Source: Kalmanozyma brasiliensis GHG001 (Eukaryota; Basidiomycota; Ustilaginomycetes; Ustilaginales). Taken from it: 64,000 bases of DNA. Below are positions 19,870-29,870 of this stretch, one piece after another. The position numbers and the translations under genes are program-made. The stretch's first letter is position 1; every line of letters begins with the position of its first letter. The notes beneath the pieces were generated by a model. The model ran no database searches, had not been told where the DNA came from, and saw only the letters and a list, made by a program, of their open reading frames with translations. The DNA is taken from contig NW_015961991.1 of assembly GCF_000497045.1 (NCBI RefSeq), positions 372,812 to 436,811 of the forward strand, given 5' to 3'.

Positions 19870-21210
19870 ATGAAGCTCGCTGGAGCCACCACACTCGTCT
19901 CGTCGGGCCTGCTCGCGGCTTCGGCTGTGATGGCCGTTCCCGCTCCATCCATCTCGTCGCCCGTCCACATTCCCATCACCAAACGCAACCTCGTCAAGCG
20001 CTCCGGCGACGACCTGCTCAACTGGGCCTTTGAGCAGAAAGCCATGCTGCAGTCCAAGTACAATCTCCCCTCTACCTCGCAACCGCAACGTCGAGCCGGC
20101 GCAGCATCCCTCACCAACGTCCAATACGACTCGTCCTGGGTCGCTCCCATCTCTGGCGGAACGCCGTCGAAAGAGTACTACGTCGTCCTGGATACCGGGT
20201 CGGCCGATTTGTGGATCTCAGACCAGTACTACACTCCCTCCTCGAGTAGCTCGTTCCAGAACGACTCGTCGGCATTCAACATCCAGTATGGATCCGGCTC
20301 CGTTTCGGGCTACCTGGCAACGGATACGTTCAGTCTGGCAGGTACGACGGTGAACAACCTTCACTTTGCCGTTGCCGACCAAGTCTCCCAAGGGCTGACG
20401 AGTGCGGCGATGGAGGGCATTATGGGGATGGGTTTCCAGCGACTCGCCTCGTCCGGCGAACCACCGCTGTGGGTCGCTAGCAACCAGAACACCTTCTCGT
20501 TCTACCTCGAGCGAGCGAGTCTGACCTCGGCGGACCAGACCCAGGCCGGTGGTATTTTCACCCTCGGCGGCACCAACAGCAGCCTCTACCAGGGTGACAT
20601 TAGCTACAACTCGCTCATTGAGGAGCTCTACTGGATGGTGCGTCTTGGCGCCATCGGGACCAAGGGCAGCAATGTCAACCTCGGTAGCCTCACCCGCGCC
20701 GCCATTGACACGGGTACAACGCTCGTCGGTGGTCCCGACTCGGTGGTCCAATCGCTCTACTCCCAGATCCCCAACTCTCGCTCCCAGGGCAACGGCTACT
20801 ACTCCTTCCCGTGCTCCTCCTCGGTGGACGCAACGCTCACCTTCAACGGCATGCAGTACACCATCCCTGATTCAGACTTCATCGCGGGCACCCTCGACAA
20901 CAGCGGTTCCCAGTGTCTAGGCGCCTTCTTCGGCCTCGGCTCGACCGTCCAGACCGACCTGCAGTGGATCGTTGGCGATGCATTCCTCAAGAACGTCTAC
21001 TCGGTCTTTACGACCAACGGCAACAACGGCAATGCTGCCGTGGGCTTTGCCAGTTTGGCTAACGGCTTGAACTCGGGGACCAACTCGAAGAGTGTCGGCA
21101 CCAGCAGCAACACGTCGTCGAGTCCCGCGGCTAGGTCGTTCGGCAGTGCAGGTGTCGGCGCTGTCGCCCTGGCTGTCGCCGTTTCTGCGCTGGCAGCGGT
21201 TCTTGCATGA
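19870..21210 (+). CDS. Secreted, probably GPI-anchored aspartic protease (pepsin/yapsin-like)
   Basis: The 446-residue protein has a signal peptide (about residues 1-22) and a short propeptide with dibasic KR sites (ITKR, LVKR) for Kex2-type processing. An A1-family peptidase domain follows. The two catalytic aspartates are Asp108 in LDTGSADLW and Asp280 in IDTGTTLV; the flap Tyr is in IQYGSGSVSGY near 140. The C-terminus is a Ser/Thr/Asn-rich stalk followed by a hydrophobic stretch (GAVALAVAVSALAAVLA), the typical pattern for GPI anchoring. The enzyme is thus likely at the cell surface or wall, working at acidic pH. It is intronless, with its 3' end 231 bp from the convergent next gene. Confidence 0.9.
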   Translation: MKLAGATTLVSSGLLAASAVMAVPAPSISSPVHIPITKRNLVKRSGDDLLNWAFEQKAMLQSKYNLPSTSQPQRRAGAASLTNVQYDSSWVAPISGGTPSKEYYVVLDTGSADLWISDQYYTPSSSSSFQNDSSAFNIQYGSGSVSGYLATDTFSLAGTTVNNLHFAVADQVSQGLTSAAMEGIMGMGFQRLASSGEPPLWVASNQNTFSFYLERASLTSADQTQAGGIFTLGGTNSSLYQGDISYNSLIEELYWMVRLGAIGTKGSNVNLGSLTRAAIDTGTTLVGGPDSVVQSLYSQIPNSRSQGNGYYSFPCSSSVDATLTFNGMQYTIPDSDFIAGTLDNSGSQCLGAFFGLGSTVQTDLQWIVGDAFLKNVYSVFTTNGNNGNAAVGFASLANGLNSGTNSKSVGTSSNTSSSPAARSFGSAGVGAVALAVAVSALAAVLA

Positions 21211-21441
21211 TCGGAGATGTCGAGGGGCGGATGAAGGGGCCGGATGTGTAGATAGCGAACGATGAGACCCAGGCCCTCTCCGAACCTTGTTGCTCTCAGA
21301 ACAATTTCATTCAATCTTTTGGAACTGCATTCGATGCGTGACGAGACTTGCGGTGTGATGCATTGCGAAGACGTGTGTGACTGACAAGATTTGATTGGAC
21401 GACATAGCTCGATGAGACGAGGCTGGGAGCGGCTCGTGGCA

Positions 21442-22944
21442 TCACTTAGCGACGCCGTGGAGCGGTCTCTCGACGCGCAACCCGGTCCCACCAGCAACGC
21501 CCATATTCAACGCTGGGCTGCTTCCTCTCCTCCCCTTTCCCTCCCCACTCTTGACCCTCACAAGCCCCTTATCCGCAACGCTAAATCGTCTTCCATCCAT
21601 CGGGGCCAGATTCGGGCTGCTGCCTCGCCTCCCTTTACCATCCTGGCTCTTGACCCTCGCGAGCGCATTTCCGCTGGTCGGCGAGGCCAAGCTGAATCGC
21701 CGCCCGTCGTGCTGTTGGGACAAACAGTGTTGCATCGCCGCCTTGTTCACTTCGCCCTTCCACACGCGTCTTCCCTTGGCCTCGTGCACCGCGGCGGTCG
21801 CGAGGAACTTGACGTCGATCGCAGTCGCGGGAGAGTGGTGCGAGTCGACGCTTCGCAAAGAGGAGGCGTCGAAGGAGCGGCGTGCCAGTCCCACCCTAGG
21901 CGCGGCGGAGGCGGATGGTCGACGTCCAGGTGCTGGTGTCAGCGGGTCCTCGCTATCCATGCTGACGGGGGAGACGACGAATGCCGGCGTGGCAGGCAAG
22001 TGCGTATCGATCGAGAGTTTCGGCTTTGATGGGTGCGAAGTGGGGAGCTTGATCGTGGGCAGTGGCTCGTGCTCGACAGTAAAAGGGTTGGAGAAGCATG
22101 GCTCCCACGGTGATGGGCCGAGGGAGAGCGCTCCCGGTGGCAACACCCGTGCTGCTTCGGGCACTTTCGCGCCAGGATGCAGCTCCAGCTCGTCCTTCTC
22201 CGACACGGCTTCGATCTGTGGCGTTGGAGAAATTGGAGATGCAACAGGGGAGGCCAGTAGGCTGTGTGCAGACTTGCTACTCTGCCGTGGCTGGATGCGG
22301 CGCTTGATGACGGTCGAATCGGGTCTGATGTTGGAGCGCTGTGCGTGCATGCGCTGCCAAACCTGCTGGTCGATGCCTGACGATGACGCCGGAACCCCAT
22401 CCTTTATCGCTGTCGACTCCTTTTTCGACGCAGCGACATTGCCCATGACCCACAGCTTGCCCTTCTCCCTTTCGGCCACAGTCTCCCTCTCCCCCACAGG
22501 CCTTGCAGGCGGGGCCCTCGCCACCTCTCCCAACGTCTCCCTTATACTCTTCTCCCTCGTCTCCGTCGTCGGACTGTTCGGCGCGCTACTCACCAGCGTC
22601 CATCCTTCGCTCTTCAACCTCGCCTCTCCCATCGCGGCCGCCTCGGCTCTCCTCCTCCTCTCACTTCGTCTCCTTTTCTCCTCCTGTCTCGGCCCCAACC
22701 GGTTCGCCGGCACAATACACACATTGCCCGGCCCGCACACGAGCGAGTCCTTCCGCATCAGTCCACCCGAAAAGCTGTCATCGACGAGGACCACATCATA
22801 TCCAAACACGCGGCTGAAAAAGAAGCTCGAGACGTTCGACAATTTGCGATGGAAGGAACGGAGGACCGAGTCGATGAAACGGGCGAGACGGAGGATGTGG
22901 CTGTCGACGAGGTTTTCGGCCTCACGGGAGGAGATGTTGCCCAT
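21442..22944 (-). CDS. Low-complexity protein with N-terminal myristoylation-type motif, unknown function
   Basis: The family is not recognised. The 500-residue protein starts MGNISSREA, fitting the N-myristoylation pattern (Gly2, Ser6), followed by an amphipathic segment. The rest is Ser/Pro/Arg-rich and predicted disordered. Near the C-terminus a unit is repeated twice (RVKSQDGKGRRGSSP and RVKSGEGKGRRGSSP), each next to a DGRRFS(V/L)A element, giving basophilic-kinase-like RRxS sites. A membrane-attached, phosphorylated scaffold would fit, but this is inference. A 480-codon frame exists on the opposite strand over nearly the same span; the minus frame is preferred for its composition and N-terminal motif. 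Confidence 0.6.
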   Translation of the reverse strand: MGNISSREAENLVDSHILRLARFIDSVLRSFHRKLSNVSSFFFSRVFGYDVVLVDDSFSGGLMRKDSLVCGPGNVCIVPANRLGPRQEEKRRRSERRRRAEAAAMGEARLKSEGWTLVSSAPNSPTTETREKSIRETLGEVARAPPARPVGERETVAEREKGKLWVMGNVAASKKESTAIKDGVPASSSGIDQQVWQRMHAQRSNIRPDSTVIKRRIQPRQSSKSAHSLLASPVASPISPTPQIEAVSEKDELELHPGAKVPEAARVLPPGALSLGPSPWEPCFSNPFTVEHEPLPTIKLPTSHPSKPKLSIDTHLPATPAFVVSPVSMDSEDPLTPAPGRRPSASAAPRVGLARRSFDASSLRSVDSHHSPATAIDVKFLATAAVHEAKGRRVWKGEVNKAAMQHCLSQQHDGRRFSLASPTSGNALARVKSQDGKGRRGSSPNLAPMDGRRFSVADKGLVRVKSGEGKGRRGSSPALNMGVAGGTGLRVERPLHGVAK

Positions 22945-23906
22945 CCTGACGGATTGTAGAGCGGTGGAAACAAGGTGTGTGTGTGGGTGGTAGGGAGGGT
23001 CGAGGACTGGTCCGTGAAGGCTGGTGTGTATGTCTACGCGGTCATGATGGAATGCTTTTGCGTCTTCGTCAAGGGGGGTCGTTAAGGGGTCGTAAGAAGA
23101 GGTCGTGGGTATCTATGGAGGGTCGAGAAGCGTGGACGTCGAGTGTGGTGGGAGGTGGTGGTCGTGGATGGTGAAGCTGACATGGGAAGGACAAGAAGAA
23201 TCCCCCTCGCTTCCGGTCTGAAGCGGAGGAGGAGGGGGCCTGCATGACATTGGCAAGTTTGTCGCGTGGTGGAGACAGGGGCTCGAACCTCGCACCTCGC
23301 ACCTGTCAAAATGAAAACTTAACCGAGACGTGAGGGGCTTTGTTTGCCTGGCGCTCGCGAGGCTTCGGTTGCATCATCGGCTTTCCTTTGCATGGAGATA
23401 ACGCTTTCCACCGGTCCTCTCCCCTCCCTTGCGCCTCTTACGCATTCCAGTCCTCCCTCTTCGCTCTCTGATACTTCCACAGACTAGCACAACGAACAAG
23501 CTCCATCAGTCGTCGAACGAGGTGATGAGCCGCCCACATCCAAACAAAGATAAACCAAAAGGGAATTTCAATTCATAAGATTCAAACGGCGACACACAGG
23601 CAGCACGCTTCAACATCTCTTTTTGCTCCAAATTCTCGAATTTGGAGAAAATCGCCCCGCAGGTTCATGTGAGGAACCGCGAAAAATTTCGTTCTCCGCT
23701 CTGCGCTGCAGCGAAGCAGATCTTCCTTGCCGCATGCAGCCAAATTCTTGCTGCAGCGGAGGAGGACGATCCTTGCCCATGCGATGTCACCGAGCCCATG
23801 TGCGATACATCAAGTCTTCAATCAGTGCGATGTACGAACGAGTGTTAATGCTGTTCCATTGACAATTTCGTGAAGAGTGCAAACGCAGGTCCATATAGCA
23901 AAGTTA
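22945..23906. other. Intergenic region between two minus-strand genes
   Basis: It contains a GT/GGT-rich stretch near 22970-23165 and a B-box-like GGTTCGAGCCCC on the minus strand near 23279-23290 that does not fold into a tRNA. No gene is supported. Confidence 0.5.
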
Positions 23907-25868
23907 CTAGGAAGGAGTGGTATCAGGTTGCTTCTCCGTAATCTCGCTCGCAAGGCGGTCCAAGTCGATCCCATCCCCCTTTTCCGCACTTTCCACCTGT
24001 CCCGACGTCCCCGCTGCTGGTCCCTGCTGCGTCTCCCTCCTGGCCCGCTCCACGCGCTCATCCACATCCCTCGCAAACGCCTCCAACAACCTCTCCTCCA
24101 CCTCGCGCTTCTTCTTACTCCTCTCGCCCCCCTTCCAGATCGTCACTCCCGCAGCGATACCCGCTAAAAACGAACACGGCATGAACGTGCCCGTGCTCCA
24201 AGCGGGTCGATCGCGATAGTGCGTTGCGTAGCCCCACATGTAGCCGCACAACAGGCACTGGAAGAGCGAATTGAGGTCGTTGAACAGCGTGATGCTGAGC
24301 GCGGCGGTGATGCTGAAGGCGTGGTGGGTGAAGGTTTCGTGGGGACGATACCAGGATTGGGATTCGGCAAAGGCGGTTTGGAGCGTGTGCAGGTGTGTTG
24401 CTTGTTGAGGCGAGAGCACTGCGTCTGATGTGAGAACGACTTTCGGTTCCTCCTCCTCATCGGAGGAATCGTCGTCGGAAGTATTCCGTTTGCGGTGTGC
24501 CTTAGCAACGACCGAAGGAACGTCGTTCTTATCGGCCAACTTGGGCAGACCTTGCTTCTTGCGCAACCGCCACGTGAGATGTTGATAGTACGCAATCCAT
24601 CCCATCCTCCACGTATCCCGCAGACGCCACGGGATCAACCCCACACCCGGGATGGTGAACAACCCGTTTTCGAATTGACTGAACACTTCGATCCAGAAGT
24701 CCTTGTTCTTGCCCCCGTCGACGGCGCCGATCAGGAACAGCACCAGCGCTGCACCACCAATCACGACGAGGAAGCCGTAGATGCCAGCAATCACACCGAC
24801 AGGCGTCTTGAGGAACGCCCAGACGCCCTGCATCGCGCGAGCAAACTTTTGCTTCTTGGTGAGCAGCTCGTGGACGTAGGCGTCGAGGTGCAGGTCGTCC
24901 TGGTCTTGCTGTGTGCGGGTGGGGACGCGGCCAGATTCGAGTTGCAGCGTCGTCTCGGTGGATGTGGCGCCTGCATCGACTTCCTGGGAAGGCAGATCGA
25001 TGACTGGCCTCCGATCGTACAATCCTGGAATGTTGGGGAAGATGAGCGAGTTGCCGATGTTGCTCAGATGCCCGGCTGCAGACACACCCGGATCGACCAC
25101 GTCGAGCGTGTCGACGAGGTAGGCGCTCTCTTCGTCCATCGACGACGTCTCCGTGCTTGGCGAGGAGTCGGTGGATTCTTCCAATCTCTCAGGTGTGTCT
25201 TCGGGTCCACCCTGTCCTGGCACCATCCCGCCGTACTTTCGGATGAGCGCCATGAACGTGGTCTCCTTGGCCGTGCCCCTCTCCCTCTCCGCCTCCTTGA
25301 GCGGGTCGAGCGCGGCGATCCTCCTCATCCTCTCCATTCGCCTCTGCTTCTCGCGCTTCTCCACCTTGCGATGGTGTCTCTCTGCGACTCTCCTGACCAC
25401 TCCATGTGCACATGGTCGGCCTTTATGATGTCTATGCGCGTCTAGCATCGAATCGTCGTCGTCGTCCTCTTTGCCCTTCTTCTTGGCACTACTTGCCTCG
25501 GCCTGTGCCGAGAGGCGGGTCAGATACGATCCCCGCTCGCTCGTCACGCTGCCCGGCATGGTCGGAATCGTGGGTACTGGATCTGCCGGTCGCAGCGAGG
25601 CAGCGTCGATGGGAGCGTGCCGCACCTCGGAGTTGAGAAACGCCTCTGCTTTGGCGAGCTTCGCGGCGTCGTCTGCGGCTCGTCTTCGCTCTTCCAGTCG
25701 CGCCTCGGGGACGGCGGTGAGTTCGATATCGGCTTGGTCTTTGGATGAATCGGAGGATGAGGATGCGGCGGAGGTCTGTCGGGGGCGAGTGGCGGGAGCA
25801 CTTGGGGCGGAGACGGTAGCGCGCCGATGCTTGCGCAGTCGCATCGTGCGGTGGCGATGGTGCGCCAT
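23907..25868 (-). CDS. DUF2985-family fungal membrane protein
   Basis: The 653-residue protein has a long polar N-terminus (about 1-345) with His/Arg-rich and acidic patches. The conserved fungal DUF2985 region follows: GVWAFLKTPVGVIAGIYGF near 350, a transmembrane helix, WIEVFSQFENGLFTIPGVGLIPWR near 400, a charged loop with an acidic run, WYRPHETFTHHAF near 510 and two more hydrophobic segments to about residue 590. The tail is charged. The family is widespread in fungi but has no established function. Three to four transmembrane helices are expected, with the long N-terminus likely cytosolic. The family call is from recognised conserved blocks; no role can be given. Confidence 0.78.
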   Translation of the reverse strand: MAHHRHRTMRLRKHRRATVSAPSAPATRPRQTSAASSSSDSSKDQADIELTAVPEARLEERRRAADDAAKLAKAEAFLNSEVRHAPIDAASLRPADPVPTIPTMPGSVTSERGSYLTRLSAQAEASSAKKKGKEDDDDDSMLDAHRHHKGRPCAHGVVRRVAERHHRKVEKREKQRRMERMRRIAALDPLKEAERERGTAKETTFMALIRKYGGMVPGQGGPEDTPERLEESTDSSPSTETSSMDEESAYLVDTLDVVDPGVSAAGHLSNIGNSLIFPNIPGLYDRRPVIDLPSQEVDAGATSTETTLQLESGRVPTRTQQDQDDLHLDAYVHELLTKKQKFARAMQGVWAFLKTPVGVIAGIYGFLVVIGGAALVLFLIGAVDGGKNKDFWIEVFSQFENGLFTIPGVGLIPWRLRDTWRMGWIAYYQHLTWRLRKKQGLPKLADKNDVPSVVAKAHRKRNTSDDDSSDEEEEPKVVLTSDAVLSPQQATHLHTLQTAFAESQSWYRPHETFTHHAFSITAALSITLFNDLNSLFQCLLCGYMWGYATHYRDRPAWSTGTFMPCSFLAGIAAGVTIWKGGERSKKKREVEERLLEAFARDVDERVERARRETQQGPAAGTSGQVESAEKGDGIDLDRLASEITEKQPDTTPS

Positions 25869-26365
25869 GACGCTGTAGAGCGGCTAGCCGTAAGACGGCT
25901 GCTTCTGGGGCTCTATGGACACGGAGGTGCTAGAAATGGGCAGCCTGACGGATGACGAAAGAACGAGATGATGGATGGTGATAGTTGTGAAGGTAACTCT
26001 GGTGCTCTTGTCGACCCAACGTGTGTGCCGTGTTTGTGGATCAAAGTCAAGCCAAGACATGTGTGTGCATGCAGCTCCTGCTCGAAATTCAGAGAGTCGA
26101 AAAATGAGAAAGGCGCGTGCGTAGGATCTGCAGCTGCAGCTTCTGTCAAAAATGCTTGACACAGCGGAGAGAGAGGGACCCTTAGACTCGGAACAGCGGG
26201 GCCGGTTAAGCGAATTCCATTCACCAACGATCCCGAATTCGCACTGGTCAAACAATGGGAATGATGAATGTTCCTTTTGCTCATGACAAAGGTCTGCGAG
26301 ATAGCATTGCAGAGTCGCTGCCAATCACCGCTGCAGTGCACCCTTCCCCCGCCCCTGCATGACAC
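25869..26365. other. Intergenic region between the DUF2985 and twinfilin genes
   Basis: This is upstream sequence of the DUF2985 gene and the 3' flank of twinfilin. No gene or strong motif is seen. Confidence 0.5.
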
Positions 26366-28231
26366 TCAGTGTCGAGTGGAACCCGCCTTGCGAGGTCTCG
26401 AGAACCCTGTCCCCTCGGTCTTGCTCAGCGTCTGGGGCGCATCTCCATCAAAACCCGTGCCGGCAAACTTGTGCCTCTCCTGCGCCAACACCTCCTCGAT
26501 CTCGCCCGTAACATATGCATGGGTAAAGTCCTCCCTGTCGGACGCCTCGAGCTTCTTAACCACGCGCATGCCCGAAAAGCCCTTGACGTGGTTGAGAATG
26601 ATGAGCACGTTGCTCGAGTAGATCATGCGCGCCTTGACGCCGCTCGATGCGGGGCAGCAGTAGAGCATCGCAACGACGCTCTCGCCCGACGTCTGCATCG
26701 AAGCCTTATCCAGACGGTAGAAGGCGATGCGTGGGTCGTTGGCGCTGAGCGCAGAGGGCAGATCGGCAGGCGGCACGAAGCGAGGCGGCGATTCCAGCTC
26801 AACCGTCTCGCTGCGCAGGTCGATGGACAGGACGACCAGGTTCCACTCGGAAGTGCCAGAGGCAGTGGAAGCAAGCGCCTTGATGGCATCTTGCACGCCA
26901 TCATCCCACTTAAATCCCACAGCGGGGCCACCAGCACCGCTGCCTGCGCTGCTGCCGTTGGTCCCCGCTCGCTCGGTCGCCTGCAGCTTTCGCAACGAGG
27001 CGAGCTCCTCCTCCCGCTGAGTGAGGCCGGTCGCCGAGGGACCCGAACCGGATCCGATCGAGATGGAGCTCTTTTCCTGCGGCCTTTCGGGTGCTTCCTC
27101 CTTGAGACTCGCCTGGTCAAGCGATGTCGGCAACGTGGGCTGTGACAAGGGCGCTTTGCTCTCGGTCGATGGTGAGGAAGGCTCCTGGGGCGCTTTGCTC
27201 TGAGCAAAGTCCTGCTCCGCTTCCGTGACCTTGCACTCGGGCTCGTCGGCATCAATTGCAGATGCGACGTTGGCAGCTGCAGTCAGAGTCGATCCAGATG
27301 GTACTGTGGGCTGCGACAGGCTGTCTGTCTGGCCTGCAGCGACTTTTGGCGTGCTGGGCTCTTCTGGCGCCTTCTCCTCGGCAGCGAATTGCTTGGCATT
27401 GTCGTCCCTGGTAGCGGATGGTGTCGACTCGGTGGCAGTCACAGGAACTGCTGGCTCCGCAGGTTCCTGATCCGCGACCGGCGGTGTGGGGCTCTTGAAC
27501 GCCGAGGTGAACTCGTGCGAGTTGTATCGTTTCGGTGTAGGCGCCTGCGTGACCTTGGGCAGCTCGGCTTCCGGCACCGGCTGAGGACGTTCGACGGCGG
27601 GCGAGGCACCTGCCGATCCGCCCGCGCTGCTGACGCCAGACACCGCAGAGGTAGCTTCCAGATTGGATGGCTCATCCTCGGTCGATCGGAGATTGTTGGT
27701 CCTGCCAGCCGAGCCAAAGTTCCTTCTCGCCCCACCTGAGCCGGTTCCGGCTGCCTCGGATGCAGCGACGCCCGCGGTCTTGAGCTGTGGGTTCTGGTAA
27801 TCATGCTTTCGACTGTTGCGCAGCTTGGTAGGCCACAAGAAATCCGAAGGCGAAGCACCAAAGATGGTTTCCAAGAATCTGCGCTCCGTCAAGCCCGCCA
27901 TGAGGGAAGAGCGGGTGATGGCATACTGCATCTTCTCCTTGATCTTGGCTCCGTCCGGCTGGTACGAGCAGCAGAGCCACTCCCATTCACCCGAGGCGGA
28001 TTGACTGTCGAGGCGGTACAACGCATAGCCACTGCGCTGCGGGTCATTGGCAAAGAGCTTGGCGAGGACGGGCGCAAAATCTTCCTTGTCGCTCACATCT
28101 GGGCCGGAAGGCGGTGCGGACTGGACGAGCTTGAGGAAGCCGCCGTCATTCTGGACGAGAATGGCTCGTGTCGAAGCGTCGGCCTCTTTGAATGCCTTGG
28201 CCAAGTCGTCTGAGATGGGGATGTTGGACAT
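26366..28231 (-). CDS. Twinfilin-like actin-binding protein with two ADF-H domains
   Basis: From the ATG at 28231 the protein has 621 residues. An N-terminal ADF-homology domain spans about 1-135 (MSNIPISDDLAKAF start; YALYRLDSQ and the KEKMQYAITRSSL helix). A second spans about 405-570 (FKWDDGV, IAFYRLDKA, KARMIYSSNVLIIL), followed by a basic tail. Twinfilins sequester ADP-actin monomers, cap barbed ends and bind capping protein through the tail. The two domains are usually joined by a short linker; here about 265 Pro/Ala/Ser-rich residues lie between them, making the protein nearly twice the usual size. The open frame continues upstream to 28402, but the chosen start matches family N-termini. 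It is divergent from the SDR gene. Confidence 0.85.
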   Translation of the reverse strand: MSNIPISDDLAKAFKEADASTRAILVQNDGGFLKLVQSAPPSGPDVSDKEDFAPVLAKLFANDPQRSGYALYRLDSQSASGEWEWLCCSYQPDGAKIKEKMQYAITRSSLMAGLTERRFLETIFGASPSDFLWPTKLRNSRKHDYQNPQLKTAGVAASEAAGTGSGGARRNFGSAGRTNNLRSTEDEPSNLEATSAVSGVSSAGGSAGASPAVERPQPVPEAELPKVTQAPTPKRYNSHEFTSAFKSPTPPVADQEPAEPAVPVTATESTPSATRDDNAKQFAAEEKAPEEPSTPKVAAGQTDSLSQPTVPSGSTLTAAANVASAIDADEPECKVTEAEQDFAQSKAPQEPSSPSTESKAPLSQPTLPTSLDQASLKEEAPERPQEKSSISIGSGSGPSATGLTQREEELASLRKLQATERAGTNGSSAGSGAGGPAVGFKWDDGVQDAIKALASTASGTSEWNLVVLSIDLRSETVELESPPRFVPPADLPSALSANDPRIAFYRLDKASMQTSGESVVAMLYCCPASSGVKARMIYSSNVLIILNHVKGFSGMRVVKKLEASDREDFTHAYVTGEIEEVLAQERHKFAGTGFDGDAPQTLSKTEGTGFSRPRKAGSTRH

Positions 28232-28743
28232 GTTGGCGGGCGGAGATGGAGATGAGGATGAGGGTGTATGCGGATGCTTCACGTCGATGACGGACGTTGA
28301 TGCTGGTGCTTGAGGAGACTGCAGCATTCGATTCGTTTGGTCAAGCTCCTGCAGCTGCTCTTTGTGGCCAGCGAGCTCCTTCGTGAGCCGTGATTCAGGC
28401 ACAGCCGCCTGTGTGGAGTTGAACTTGGCTCGTGCAGTCTCCGGGCGATTTTGGACTTGACGGACTAGTAGATGCCGATCTCACAATCTTACACTCGAAA
28501 TTCGTCTTACCGGCGAGTCCGGTCAAGTGCGCGCTTGCCGGCTACTCACTTGCCCAAGCAGGCCGAATCTGTCCATTGCGGGGTGTGGCCAAGCGGCAAC
28601 TTTTCGCTTGTCTCGTGCTCTGTGCCACACTGCCTTGTGTTGTCCCGTTCTTCTTGCACCCTTGCTTCTCGTCCTTCCTCTTCATCTATCTCTCACCTCT
28701 CTCCCTCACCGCTAGACCTCTGACATCCCCATTGACGATCAAA
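28232..28743. other. Divergent promoter region of twinfilin and SDR genes
   Basis: This 512 bp region has a CT-rich tract on the plus strand just before the SDR start at 28744. No gene is supported. Confidence 0.55.
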
Positions 28744-29702
28744 ATGCCCAAGGACGCAGCTCCCGAAGTCATGCCCGAGCTGGGCGCCCAGCGACTCTTC
28801 TCGCTTGACGGCAAGATCGCCCTCGTCACCGGTGGTGGTACCGGCATTGGCAAGATGATCGCCGCCACCTACATTCGCAACGGTGCCAAGGTCTACATCG
28901 CCAGTCGAAAGCTCGCCGACCTCGAAAAGGTTGCGGCGCAGCTGAGCAAGCTCGCCCCGAGCGATCCCGAGGGCAAGAAGAAGCTCTGCGTTGCGCTCCA
29001 GGCTGATGTCGGCAGCAAGGCTGGATGTGACGCTCTCGCTGAGCAGGTCAAGAAGGCCGAGTCCAGGTTGGATATCCTGGTCAACAACTCGGGTCTCACC
29101 TGGGGCGCTCCCATGGTCGACTTCCCCGAGCAGAAGGGTTGGGACAAGGTGTTTGACTTGAACGTCAAGAGCCAGTTCTACCTCACTGTTGCGCTGCTGC
29201 CCATCTTGGAGAAGGGAAAGAGCAACACGGACCACGGTACCGTGCTCAACATTGCTTCCACCGCCGCCATCGTTCCTCTCGCTGAGGGCGGTCTCTCTGC
29301 CCCCGGTAACGGCACCTACTCTTGTAAGTCTTAACCTCCTGCGTTTTGAGTCGCATACACACATACTAACGAACATGATTGCATATCTGATTTCGATCGA
29401 CAGACCAACCATCCAAGGCGGCTTCGCTGCACCTCACCAAGGTGCTCGCCAACTCGCTCGCCGAAAAGTTTATCATGGTCAACGCCATTTGCCCCGGTGT
29501 CTTCCCTTCGCGCATGACCGCCTATGGTCTCGAGGAGAACCGCGATCTGCTCGAGGGCATCCAACCTACGGGCCGTGTCGGTACGCCAGAGGACATCGGC
29601 GGTGTCGCCATGTTCTTTGCCTCGCGCGCCGGCGCTCACTGCACCGGTACCGGTATTGTTGTTGACGGTGGCCAGAGCATCCAGTTCCAGCCTCGTCTGT
29701 GA
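28744..29702 (+). CDS. Short-chain dehydrogenase/reductase (two exons)
   Basis: Exons 28744-29323 and 29404-29702 are joined across an 80 bp GT-AG intron with donor GTAAGT and branch sequence TACTAAC at 29364-29370. The 292-residue product is a classical SDR: TGGGTGIGKMIA cofactor motif near residue 31, LVNNSGLTWG near 114, catalytic Ser in NIASTAA, and the YQPSK active site, whose Tyr codon is itself split by the intron. The C-terminus has a PTGRVGTPEDIGG and a VVDGGQS segment typical of 3-oxoacyl-ACP reductase/RhlG-like SDRs. Acyl or carbonyl substrate specificity is not determined. The restored frame and conserved active site make the splice very secure. Confidence 0.92.
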
Positions 29703-29870
29703 GATGTCTTCCGTTGGTTTGCAATGGAAAGAGTGACTTTGGAGACCTGTTCCTGTCTGTGGCGCGAGAGTGTGGAGATACGCCTTTCCACGACCCAGCA
29801 ATGACAGATGCATGATGAGATAGTTGAGAGATGCCGTACAAGTACAATTGGTTGAAGCAGAGAAGCCGAG

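Noticed and set aside
21551..22993. 480-codon plus-strand frame opposite the putatively myristoylated protein
   Set aside because: Cys- and Leu-rich random-looking composition; the minus frame has a coherent motif layout. Strand-specific RNA-seq would settle it.
23262..23305. B-box-like GGTTCGAGCCCC on the minus strand, possible tRNA
   Set aside because: The T stem has mismatches and no matching acceptor, D or anticodon arms could be folded around it.
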